This document shows positions 1-6,606 of a stretch of DNA of 9,393 nucleotides, in pieces. Each line of letters opens with the position of its first letter. Within the stretch, counting starts at the first letter, position 1. The position numbers were made by a program, and so were the translations under genes. Origin of the DNA: Selenomonas sp. Lineage in GTDB: Bacteria; Bacillota_C; Negativicutes; Selenomonadales; Selenomonadaceae. A model generated the notes under the pieces. That model was not told the origin of the DNA. It was given only the letters and a program-made list of their open reading frames with translations, and made no database searches. Location: positions 1 through 9,393 of the forward strand of contig JAGAYB010000165.1 in NCBI GenBank assembly GCA_017940705.1, written 5' to 3'.

Positions 1-813
1 AATGCCATTGCCGGGGCGAAAAAAGGTCAGGGCATGAGCATTTTCAGCGTTGGCGGCAACGGCGGCTTTGGGCTGGGGCCGCTGCTGGCCGTATTTTTAG
101 TCACCACCTTCGGCATGAAGGGCACCGCGTTTTACGGTATCGCCTCGCTGTTCACGGCGGCTATGATTGCTCTGGCCGCTCCGGCTATCCGCCGGGAATC
201 CCAGCGGCTTTTAGCTGAACCTGCCGACAGGAGACAGACGCAGGCTGCTCCCCAGCAAAACGATTGGCACGCTTTTTCCCGGCTGTTCCTCGTCATTGTC
301 TTCCGCTCCACCCTGTTTACGGCCATCAGCAGTTTCCTGCCCCTGTTCTGTATTCAGGTGCTGGGCGCCAGCCATGCCGTAGGCAGTGCTACCTTGTCCA
401 TCATTTCCATCACGGGTGTACTGGCGACTCTTGTCGGCGGTTGGCTGGCTGACCGCAAGGGGTATGTAAACACTTTGCGCTATGGCTGCTGTCTTTTGGT
501 TCCCTGTCTGGCCATCATCGTGTTTACGCAAAATATCTGGGCGGTCTACGCTATGCTGATTCCCATGAGCTTTGCCATGCAGGGACCATACGCCGCCTTT
601 GTGGTGCTGGGGCAAAGCTATCTGGCCAAAAGTCTGGGCTTTGCCTCCGGCGTGACATTGGGGCTGTCCTTCAGTATCGGGGGCATTATCGTCCCCTCGC
701 TGGGCTGGTACGCTGACAGTTTTGGCATTGCCGCAGTAATGCTTGTCATTCTCATCATTTCTGTGTGCTGTGCCGCCGCCACTTTCCTCCTGCCGGAACC
801 GAAAAAAACATAA
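1..813 (+). CDS. MFS efflux transporter, Fsr-like (5' end missing)
   Basis: This is the C-terminal part of a major facilitator superfamily transporter. The reading frame is open from base 1, so the gene starts outside the window; 270 codons are visible. It enters just before the segment GKKGQGMSIFSVGGNGGFGLGP (Gly-rich, bases 16 to 81), which resembles the fifth helix of fosmidomycin-resistance (Fsr) type exporters. A hydrophilic central loop follows at about bases 190-265, then six hydrophobic helices. The second-half copy of the MFS loop motif is visible as GGWLADRKG near base 440. The protein ends in a short charged tail (PEPKKT). The likely role is proton-driven export of a small molecule across the inner membrane. 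MFS membership is secure. The Fsr subgroup rests on sequence resemblance only, and the substrate cannot be read from the sequence. Confidence 0.85.
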   Translation, partial: NAIAGAKKGQGMSIFSVGGNGGFGLGPLLAVFLVTTFGMKGTAFYGIASLFTAAMIALAAPAIRRESQRLLAEPADRRQTQAAPQQNDWHAFSRLFLVIVFRSTLFTAISSFLPLFCIQVLGASHAVGSATLSIISITGVLATLVGGWLADRKGYVNTLRYGCCLLVPCLAIIVFTQNIWAVYAMLIPMSFAMQGPYAAFVVLGQSYLAKSLGFASGVTLGLSFSIGGIIVPSLGWYADSFGIAAVMLVILIISVCCAAATFLLPEPKKT

Positions 814-816
814 AGA

Positions 817-866
817 AAATCCCCCATGGTGACAGTATAAAACTGCCCACCTTGGGGGATTTTTTA
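817..866. terminator. Bidirectional intrinsic terminator between convergent genes
   Basis: An inverted repeat pairs AATCCCCCATGGTG (818-831) with CACCTTGGGGGATT (848-861), with one internal mismatch. An A-run lies on the left and a T-run on the right (860-865), so it can end transcription from both sides. It lies directly after the transporter stop codon, and its T-run overlaps the kinase stop codon. Confidence 0.85.
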
Positions 867-2384
867 CGCCTGTGTAATGATAAATCTGCTGCCTTTTCCA
901 AGCTGGCTTTCACAAGCTAAACGCCAGCCATGGCGCTGGGCTATTTCCCGGGCAATGGCCAGCCCCAGACCTGTCCCCTGCTTATTATCCTCGTTACGGC
1001 TCCGGTGGAATTTGGTAAAGATATGCGGCAGGTCTGCCGGCGCAATGCCGCAGCCATTATCCTCCACCACCAATTCCCAGCCGGAATCTCTGCGCCGCTG
1101 GCTGACCGTCACCAGTTCACCGGCAGGAGAGAATTTCACCGCATTGTCCAACAGTATCAGGAGCAGCTGACGGCAGCGCCCGTAATCCCCTGTGAGGGGC
1201 AGCGGTTCCGTAAAAACTGCCTTTATCCTGATGTCTTTCCTGTCAGCCAAGACCTGAGCCTGCTGGACAGCCTCTCTAAAAGCCTCCGTCACATCCATCG
1301 GTTCCATTATCAGCTTAAAGCCGGGATTTTGCAGGCGTGTCAGTTCCAGCAAATCACGCACCAATGCTTCCATTGCCGACAAACTGGTCAGTGCCTGCTG
1401 CCGACAGCGTTCTTCCTGCTCCGGCGTCTTTGCCATATCCTGCCAGAGAATTTCCAAGGTGCCGCGCATGATTGTCAGGGGTGTCCGCAGTTCATGGGAT
1501 ATGGCTGCCAAAAATTCCTGACGCTGCCGCTGCAAGTCCTGCCGTTCACATCTGGCCTGCTCCAGCTCGGCGCCCAGGGCGTCAATGTCTTTTGCCAGCA
1601 GGCCGATTTCATCCTGCTGAACTATTCCTGTCCGAGCCGTGTAGTCTCCACCTGCATAAGCACGGGCTGTTTTCTGCATCTGCAGCAGCGGCCGTAAAAA
1701 GCGTCTGGTCAGGGCAAAAGCAATGCCTACGGTCAAAGCCAGCGCCAGCAGCAGGGATATTCCCAGTGTCTGCAGCCCCTGCCACAGGATTTTTTCCATA
1801 TTTTTCAGGGAATGATGCAGCAGCACCACGCCCTTTATACCACCGTCGGTATATACCGGCACTGCCACCGTTATGGACGGCGTCCCCAGCAGGGCAGAAA
1901 AGGCCTGGCTGTGTACCGCCTCCCCACGCAGAGCTGCGGCAATAAGTTCTTCTGCCTCCTCAGGCAGTTCCGTCATGGTATCGCCGCTTTGGGTGCCATA
2001 GGAGCGAATCATGCGGCTGTCTGCGGACACCAGCCAGACCTCACCATCTCCCAGCTCGTTGAGCTGGCGAAAAAAGGACTTATCTTCGCTGTACTGCCGC
2101 CGGCACCAGCCGCCGTTTTGCATCATGCCCTGACGCCCATGACCACGGCCGTGGCGCATCATGCCTTCCGCCCGATATCCATCTGCCTGCAGCCAGCTGC
2201 TTGCCTCACTCATGGCCGGAATCGCTGCCGCCAGTGCCACGGCTCTTTTCTGCATTTCCTCCTGATGGACTTCCTGACTGTGACGTGCAAACAGCAAAGT
2301 AAACACTGTGCCCATCAACAGGGAAAATAACACGAGCACTGCCGAAAAATACAGCAGCATCCGTTTCCATAATGACATCTTCAT
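864..2384 (-). CDS. Membrane sensor histidine kinase, BaeS/CusS-like architecture
   Basis: This is a 506-residue histidine kinase that autophosphorylates and passes the phosphate to the regulator encoded just upstream. Domains in order: transmembrane helix 1 (about 9-32), extracytoplasmic sensor region (33-204), helix 2 (about 205-226), HAMP (227-278), HisKA with phosphoacceptor H297 in SHELRTP, and HATPase_c (about 397-506). The ATPase part shows N414 (DNAVKF), DNGCGI at 442-447, FxxF at 456-459 and GTGLGL at 470-475, so it looks fully active. The sensor region has an unusual patch at residues 75-96, with two Met-Met pairs flanking HGRGHGRQG, followed by GGWC. This could bind metal or a partner. 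The start codon overlaps the regulator stop as ATGA, which implies translational coupling. The signal is unknown. Metal or envelope stress is a guess from the His/Met content and the domain layout. Confidence 0.93.
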   Translation of the reverse strand: MKMSLWKRMLLYFSAVLVLFSLLMGTVFTLLFARHSQEVHQEEMQKRAVALAAAIPAMSEASSWLQADGYRAEGMMRHGRGHGRQGMMQNGGWCRRQYSEDKSFFRQLNELGDGEVWLVSADSRMIRSYGTQSGDTMTELPEEAEELIAAALRGEAVHSQAFSALLGTPSITVAVPVYTDGGIKGVVLLHHSLKNMEKILWQGLQTLGISLLLALALTVGIAFALTRRFLRPLLQMQKTARAYAGGDYTARTGIVQQDEIGLLAKDIDALGAELEQARCERQDLQRQRQEFLAAISHELRTPLTIMRGTLEILWQDMAKTPEQEERCRQQALTSLSAMEALVRDLLELTRLQNPGFKLIMEPMDVTEAFREAVQQAQVLADRKDIRIKAVFTEPLPLTGDYGRCRQLLLILLDNAVKFSPAGELVTVSQRRRDSGWELVVEDNGCGIAPADLPHIFTKFHRSRNEDNKQGTGLGLAIAREIAQRHGWRLACESQLGKGSRFIITQA

Positions 2385-3073
2385 CCCTGACCGCCCTCAC
2401 AATCCCAGCGATAACCCCGTCCCCAGACGGTGACGATACTGCCCCCCTGACAGCCGGACTTTTCCAGCTTGGCACGCAGGCGGCGGATATGGGTGTCAAC
2501 CGTGCGCGTATCACCGCTGTAATCAAAGCCCCAGAGCAAATCCAGCAGCTGCTCCCGGGAAAAAATCTGCTGCTTATGGGTTACAAATAAGTACAGTAAA
2601 TCATATTCCTTATGCGTAAGGGCGAGTGCCTGTCCTGCAACCTCTACCCTGCCGTTTTCCTCCTGCAGGCACAGGTTGCCGCAGACAAGGCCTGCTTCGC
2701 GCTGTCCATTTCCCTGCCAGCGCCTGAGCACCGCCTTGACTCTGGCCATGACCTCCGCTGTCGAAAAAGGCTTTACCACATAGTCATCGGCTCCTATTTC
2801 CAGCCCCATAACACGGTCATAATCGTCACCCCGGGCCGTAATCATGATGATGGGCACAGCTGACTCCCGGCGAATCCGCTTACACAGCTCAAAGCCATCC
2901 AGTTTCGGCATCATCACATCCAGCAAAACAAGGTCGATACCACCGGCCACGAACAACTGCCATGCTTCTTCACCGTCAGCAGCTAAAACCGTCTCATAGC
3001 CTGCCGCACCGGCGGCAATTTGCAGGATATCCCGGATTGCCCCGTTATCATCAGCAATCAGCAACCGTGCCAT
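2381..3073 (-). CDS. OmpR/PhoB-family response regulator
   Basis: A 230-residue DNA-binding response regulator. The receiver domain (1-115) has the acidic pair D8/D9, phosphoacceptor D52 in LLDVMMPKLDG, T79 and K101 (VVKPFS). A winged-helix trans_reg_C domain follows (about 125-226, ending in VWGRGYRW). The frame stays open upstream to 3190, but the start was placed at the ATG at 3073, or the adjacent ATG at 3076, for two reasons: AAGGAGG sits at 3082-3088 with an 8- or 5-base spacer, and the family normally begins a few residues before the first strand (ARLLIADDN). It is the partner of the downstream kinase, with which it shares a 4-base overlap. It probably controls its own operon and the divergent small gene through the shared promoter region. 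Confidence 0.95.
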   Translation of the reverse strand: MARLLIADDNGAIRDILQIAAGAAGYETVLAADGEEAWQLFVAGGIDLVLLDVMMPKLDGFELCKRIRRESAVPIIMITARGDDYDRVMGLEIGADDYVVKPFSTAEVMARVKAVLRRWQGNGQREAGLVCGNLCLQEENGRVEVAGQALALTHKEYDLLYLFVTHKQQIFSREQLLDLLWGFDYSGDTRTVDTHIRRLRAKLEKSGCQGGSIVTVWGRGYRWDCEGGQG

Positions 3074-3081
3074 CATTCCAG

Positions 3082-3088
3082 CCTCCTT
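3082..3088 (-). promoter_or_regulatory. Shine-Dalgarno of response regulator
   Basis: AAGGAGG on the - strand sets the start at 3076 or 3073 and argues against the longer open frame, which begins at 3190. Confidence 0.8.
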
Positions 3089-3131
3089 AATCAGCCAATA
3101 TCGCAAAAAATTTTTATTTCTGCCGTAAAAT

Positions 3132-3148
3132 GTAACACTTTCGTCACA
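3132..3148. promoter_or_regulatory. Candidate OmpR-family operator (11-base direct repeat)
   Basis: GTAACA (3132-3137) and GTCACA (3143-3148) are direct repeats with an 11-base period, the spacing that paired OmpR/PhoB-family regulators use; compare the known CpxR box GTAAA-N5-GTAAA. The same bases also form an imperfect inverted repeat, TGTAAC-N6-GTCACA. They lie in the 131-base gap between the regulator and the divergent small gene, about 55-75 bases from either start. AT-rich TAATAATAATAC (3157-3168) just downstream could hold the -10 element of the small gene. The matching -35 is poor, as expected for an activator-dependent promoter. The operator role is inferred. Confidence 0.45.
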
Positions 3149-3204
3149 TCTATCTGTAATAATAATACCATCAAGAAGACAATTTTGCACTCAGGAGGTT
3201 TATC

Positions 3205-3420
3205 ATGAAAAAAATATGTGCTGCTTTTGCTGCCGGACTTATTTTATCAAGTGCCGTTCCCGTAATGGCGGCTGATAATGCTGCCAGCCGTCAGCCGTAC
3301 TGCTGGCAGGCCGCAGATAACCAGTCCAATGACGGCTGGTACTGCCGCGGCCGCGGCTGCGGTCGTCAGGGACGCGGCGGCGGTTATTGCTGGGATGACA
3401 GCCAGTCCGGCCGCCAGTAA
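3205..3420 (+). CDS. Small secreted Cys/Gly/Arg-rich protein, divergent from the two-component system
   Basis: I do not recognise a family. The frame encodes 71 residues behind a strong AGGAGG (3193-3198) with a 6-base spacer, so it is very likely a real gene. Residues 1-22 form a typical signal peptide: KK, a hydrophobic core, and a V-M-A cleavage site after A22. The mature 49 residues contain four cysteines (33, 47, 52, 62), many glycines and arginines, and three aromatic-Cys units: YCW at 32-34, YCR at 46-48 and YCW at 61-63, spaced 14 and 15 residues apart. The stretch GRGCGRQG (49-56) followed by GGYC closely resembles the sensor loop of the neighbouring kinase. A terminator follows directly, so it forms its own transcript. 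Possible roles, all inferred: periplasmic metal binder, accessory ligand of the kinase (an arrangement like zraP beside zraSR), or a modified or antimicrobial peptide. Confidence 0.8.
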   Translation: MKKICAAFAAGLILSSAVPVMAADNAASRQPYCWQAADNQSNDGWYCRGRGCGRQGRGGGYCWDDSQSGRQ

Positions 3421-3430
3421 CCGGCAAGAC

Positions 3431-3479
3431 AAAAAGCCCTTCCACGGTATCTTAAAAACTGCCGTGGAAGGGCTTTTTT
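3431..3479. terminator. Bidirectional intrinsic terminator
   Basis: A perfect 17-base inverted repeat pairs AAAAAGCCCTTCCACGG (3431-3447) with 3462-3478, leaving a 14-base loop and a run of six T on the + side. It ends the small secreted-protein gene on + and the ribonuclease gene on -. Confidence 0.93.
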
Positions 3480-3489
3480 ATGCCATGCT

Positions 3490-5103
3490 TTAAATATTAA
3501 ACGGTGCGCAGAGCTTTTTTAAATAGTTAAAGCCTTTGGTGATGGCTTTAAGCAGCGGCTCCATCGTCTTGGGCTGACGTACCACCAGCTGCATGATTTT
3601 ATGCCGCAGGCTGCGGTACTCGGCATCGAAGATACGGAGCTGCTCTTCCATTTCCATCTCCACCGATACTTCGGGAATATTGGAAGGCTGTACTTCGCAG
3701 GCCCGGCCATGAATGACCACGGCATCTCCGCGGAAGGGGATATACACTTCCCCCTGATACTCCTTTTGAATCCTGCTTTTTAAGAACTCCTGCCCCTGCG
3801 CCTCACCGTGAACGATAAACACCTTGGCCGGCTTGGGACTTTGGAAATTGCTAATCCAGTCCATCAGCTGATTGGTATCGGCATGGGCCGAAAAGCCGTT
3901 GAGCACCTGAATCTGGGCCTTGACCGCGACTTCCTCGCCCATCACCCGGACGCGCTTGATGCCTTCGACCAGCCGCCGCCCCAGACTGCCCTCAGCCTGA
4001 TAGCCCACAAAGAGAATCGTGGATTCGGGACGCCAGAGGTTATGCTTTAAATGATGCAGGATACGCCCAGCATCGGCCATGCCCGAAGCGGAGATGATGA
4101 CTGCCGAGCCTTCCGAACTGTTGAGGGCTCTGGACTCTTCCGGTGTCTTGCAGATACGCAGCTGGGGAAATTCCACCATTTTCCCGCTGTTTCCAAACAT
4201 CTTGATGGTCTCTTCATCAAAATCCTGAAAATTCTTCATAAAAATGCTGGTGGCATTGATGGCCAGCGGACTGTCCAAAATAATGGGGATATCACCGTCC
4301 AGCCGCCCCTGCTTCCAGAGATTGTAAAAATAATACAGCAGCGTCTGTGTACGGCCTACGGCAAAAGAGGGAATGATGACATTGCCCCCCCTGTCCATGG
4401 TGTCGTTGATGATTTCCAGCAGACGGGTTTCCTTGTCGTACACGGGATGCTGCCTGTCGCCATAAGTGGATTCCACCACCAAAAAATCCGCGCCCGTCAG
4501 TACCGTAGGGTCTTTGATAATCGGCTGTTTCGGCTGTCCAAGGTCGCCCGAAAAGACCAGCCGGCTCTCCTTGCCGCTTTCGCTGACTACTATTTCGATT
4601 ATGGCCGAGCCGATGATATGACCGGCATCATAATATTTTACCGTCAGGTGTTCCCCCAAGGTGAATTGCTGCTCATAGGACACAGGTACAAAATGCTTTA
4701 GTGCCTCCGCAGCATCATCAAGGGTGTAAATCGGCTCTACCGGCTCCTCGCCGCGGCGCTGGTTTTTACGGTTGAAGGATTCGGCATCAGACTGCTGGAT
4801 AAAGGCCGAATCCGGCAGCATTATCTGCGCCAAATCGCAGGTAGCCTGCGTGGCATAGACGCTGCCCTTAAAGCCCTCCTTGACCAGTTTGGGAATCAGG
4901 CCGCAGTGATCCACATGGGCGTGGGTCAGAAACACCGCGTCTATACTGGCAGGATTAAAGGGGAAGGCCTCGTAGTTCAGCTCGCGAATCCGCCGTGCTC
5001 CCTGAAACATGCCACAGTCGATGAGATATTTCTGATCCTGAGCCTCCAACAGATAACATGACCCCGTCACGGTATGAGCTGCACCTAAAAATTCCAACCG
5101 CAT
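3490..5103 (-). CDS. Beta-CASP metallo-beta-lactamase ribonuclease (YSH1/CPSF-like)
   Basis: A 537-residue MBL-fold hydrolase of the beta-CASP RNA-processing group, predicted to be a cytoplasmic zinc-dependent ribonuclease. Visible metal ligands are HAHVDH (61-66), H162 in AGHIIGS, D187 in FSGDLG, and H432 in VHGE. Beta-CASP motifs are ESTYGD (211-216, motif A), the His pair in GRILHHLKH (347-354, motif B) and GFSAHAD (403-409, motif C). The C-terminal part (from about 430) carries the RNA-specificity region plus a tail of about 60 residues (475-537) that is partly acidic and then basic. The ATG at 5103 was chosen because AGGAG lies 8 bases upstream; the in-frame GTG at 5112 abuts that Shine-Dalgarno and is unlikely. 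It is the last gene of the murB string, and its ribosome binding site lies inside a hairpin. It differs from RNase J, and its RNA target is unknown. Confidence 0.92.
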   Translation of the reverse strand: MRLEFLGAAHTVTGSCYLLEAQDQKYLIDCGMFQGARRIRELNYEAFPFNPASIDAVFLTHAHVDHCGLIPKLVKEGFKGSVYATQATCDLAQIMLPDSAFIQQSDAESFNRKNQRRGEEPVEPIYTLDDAAEALKHFVPVSYEQQFTLGEHLTVKYYDAGHIIGSAIIEIVVSESGKESRLVFSGDLGQPKQPIIKDPTVLTGADFLVVESTYGDRQHPVYDKETRLLEIINDTMDRGGNVIIPSFAVGRTQTLLYYFYNLWKQGRLDGDIPIILDSPLAINATSIFMKNFQDFDEETIKMFGNSGKMVEFPQLRICKTPEESRALNSSEGSAVIISASGMADAGRILHHLKHNLWRPESTILFVGYQAEGSLGRRLVEGIKRVRVMGEEVAVKAQIQVLNGFSAHADTNQLMDWISNFQSPKPAKVFIVHGEAQGQEFLKSRIQKEYQGEVYIPFRGDAVVIHGRACEVQPSNIPEVSVEMEMEEQLRIFDAEYRSLRHKIMQLVVRQPKTMEPLLKAITKGFNYLKKLCAPFNI

Positions 5104-5111
5104 AAAAATCA

Positions 5112-5149
5112 CTCCTCTCGGAATCTTACTTGTAATATTCTGAGAGGAG
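5112..5149 (-). promoter_or_regulatory. Long hairpin burying the ribonuclease Shine-Dalgarno
   Basis: On the - strand, CTCCTCTCAGAAT (5149-5137) pairs with ATTCCGAGAGGAG (5124-5112) with one A-C mismatch. The 12-base interior can add three more pairs around a CAAG loop. The 3' arm contains the whole GAGAGGAG ribosome binding site of the ribonuclease gene, and TGATTTTT then leads to its ATG. It could reduce initiation, act as a partial terminator after murB, or be an RNase cleavage site. On the + strand the arms pair slightly better (G-U in place of A-C), but no gene reads in from that side. Confidence 0.65.
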
Positions 5150-5166
5150 CTTTGATTTTCCTGCTA

Positions 5167-6084
5167 TTAAATTTCACCAATCATGCGTACTTCCGGCTGC
5201 AGCTCTACACCGTGAGCCTCCTTGACCCGTTTCTGCACCTCATGGATGAGATTTACCACGTCTTCAGCCGTCGCGCCGCCGACATTGACCACGAAACCGG
5301 CATGCTTGGTTGACACCTGCGCGCCTCCCACGGTCAGCCCCTTTAGGCCCGTCTGGTCGATAAGGGTTCCGGCAAAGTAGCCCTCAGGCCGTTTGAAGGT
5401 GCTGCCGGCACTGGGCAATTCCAGCGGCTGCTTGCTTTCCCGGCGGTTGGTAAAGTCAGCAATGGCCGCCCGGATATCTGTCTCATTTCCCGGGGTGAGT
5501 TCCAGCTCAACCTCCACAATGGCTTCGCCATTGCTCTGGAAGATACTGTGGCGGTAGCCAAGTTCCAATTCGTCCTTGGCGTAGTTTTTCACTTCTCCCT
5601 TGCGGGTAACAGCCCGGACGCTCTTCACCACGTTTTTCATTTCGCCGCCATAGGCGCCGGCGTTCATAAATACAGCACCGCCAATGCTGCCGGGAATACC
5701 GCAGGCATACTCAATGCCTGCCAGACTATGGGCTGCCGCTGCCTCAGCGGCGTCCTTTAAGAGTGCGCCTGCTCCCACCAGCAGGCGATTATCATCAACC
5801 TTAATATATGCCATGTTCTGTGCAAATTTAAGGACTACGCCACGAATCCCCTTATCTCTCACCAGCATGTTAGACCCATTGCCAATGATCGTCAGGGGCA
5901 GTTCGTATTCCTGTACCAATGCCAGAATACGCTGAGTTTCCTCCATGCTTTTAGGCAGCAACAGGCAATCTGCCGGACCGCCAATCTTAAAGGTTGTGTG
6001 TTCACGCATAGGGGCATTCAATAAAATCTGCTCAGGAGCTAATATGTCTTCGCAGGCCGCCAAGAATTTCTCATTTATCTGCAA
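5167..6084 (-). CDS. murB: UDP-N-acetylenolpyruvoylglucosamine reductase
   Basis: MurB reduces UDP-GlcNAc-enolpyruvate to UDP-MurNAc with NADPH and FAD, the second committed step of peptidoglycan synthesis, in the cytoplasm. At 305 residues it fits the shorter, type II form. Visible motifs: HTTFKIGGPAD (29-39) and IGNGSNMLVRD (67-77) for FAD binding, GIPGSIGGAVFMNAGAYGGE (129-148), YRHS with R178, SAGSTFKRP with the proton-donor serine S228, and QPEVR with E298. All expected catalytic residues are present. The start is TTG at 6084: it is the first possible start after an in-frame TGA, and it has a modest AAGGG 9 bases upstream. It begins 16 bases after trmL ends, so the two are almost certainly co-transcribed. 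Confidence 0.96.
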   Translation of the reverse strand: MQINEKFLAACEDILAPEQILLNAPMREHTTFKIGGPADCLLLPKSMEETQRILALVQEYELPLTIIGNGSNMLVRDKGIRGVVLKFAQNMAYIKVDDNRLLVGAGALLKDAAEAAAAHSLAGIEYACGIPGSIGGAVFMNAGAYGGEMKNVVKSVRAVTRKGEVKNYAKDELELGYRHSIFQSNGEAIVEVELELTPGNETDIRAAIADFTNRRESKQPLELPSAGSTFKRPEGYFAGTLIDQTGLKGLTVGGAQVSTKHAGFVVNVGGATAEDVVNLIHEVQKRVKEAHGVELQPEVRMIGEI

Positions 6085-6100
6085 TTTCCTATTCCCTTTC

Positions 6101-6592
6101 TCATTTATTCCACATTCTCAGTCCCGGGCCTTTCTCCGCCAGCGAAGCAAAATCCTGCTGGCGCAAAGCCTCATAGGCCACCACCGCCACGGCATTGGAA
6201 AGATTCAGGGATCTGGCATCCTCAATCATGGGGATACGCACACAGTCTTCCCAATGGTCGTTTAAAATCTCCTCGGGAATGCCGGCGGATTCTTTGCCAA
6301 AGACCAGCATATCCTCTTCCCCATAGTTTACTTCCGTATGGGCGTGGGGTGCCTTAGTGGTACAATAGTAAAACTTATGGTCAGGAAACTCAGCCAGCAC
6401 CTGAGCAAAATTATCATGATAATGCACCTTGACCAAATGCCAGTAATCAAGTCCTGCCCGTTTTAAATGCTTGTCATCGGTGGAAAAGCCCAAAGGCCGC
6501 ACCAAATGCAGCTCTATGCCCGTAGCGGCACACAGGCGGGCAATATTGCCTGTGTTGCCGGGTATCTCGGGTTCGATAAGTACGATATGCAA
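6101..6592 (-). CDS. trmL: tRNA (cytidine/uridine-34-2'-O)-methyltransferase
   Basis: TrmL (YibK) is a SPOUT-class methyltransferase that uses S-adenosylmethionine to 2'-O-methylate the wobble base of tRNA-Leu isoacceptors. With the start chosen here it has 163 residues, a normal size for the family. The family signatures are complete: EPEIPGNTGNIARLCA (7-22), FGKESAGIP (98-106) and IPMIEDARSLNLSNA (120-134), the last two forming the trefoil-knot cofactor site. The TTG at 6592 is preferred over the in-frame GTG at 6607. It gives the family's usual N-terminus (MHIVLIEPEIP), and TGAGGAG lies 7 bases upstream, whereas the GTG falls inside the end of ftsK with no room for a ribosome site. The Shine-Dalgarno contains the ftsK stop codon, which suggests coupled translation. 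Confidence 0.95.
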   Translation of the reverse strand: MHIVLIEPEIPGNTGNIARLCAATGIELHLVRPLGFSTDDKHLKRAGLDYWHLVKVHYHDNFAQVLAEFPDHKFYYCTTKAPHAHTEVNYGEEDMLVFGKESAGIPEEILNDHWEDCVRIPMIEDARSLNLSNAVAVVAYEALRQQDFASLAEKGPGLRMWNK

Positions 6593-6599
6593 AATAAAA

Positions 6600-6606
6600 C
6601 TCCTCA
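6600..6606 (-). promoter_or_regulatory. trmL Shine-Dalgarno containing the ftsK stop codon
   Basis: TGAGGAG on the - strand. Its first three bases are the stop codon of ftsK, and the TTG start of trmL follows after TTTTATT. The geometry favours re-initiation by ribosomes finishing ftsK. Confidence 0.75.

Noticed and set aside
930..1697. Open frame of 255 codons on + opposite the histidine kinase
   Set aside because: It lies entirely antisense to a kinase with intact HisKA and ATPase motifs, its translation shows no recognisable domain, and no ribosome site was noted. It is a shadow frame of GC-rich coding DNA.
3074..3190. Possible 39-residue N-terminal extension of the response regulator
   Set aside because: A strong AAGGAGG is placed for the ATG at 3073/3076, the family starts there, and the extension would run through the likely promoter and operator.
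3345..3356. 12-base palindrome CCGCGGCCGCGG
   Set aside because: It is explained by Arg-Gly-Arg-Gly codons in the small secreted protein; a regulatory role is not needed.
4051..4701. Open frame of 216 codons on + opposite the ribonuclease
   Set aside because: Antisense to conserved beta-CASP motifs, with no recognisable product.
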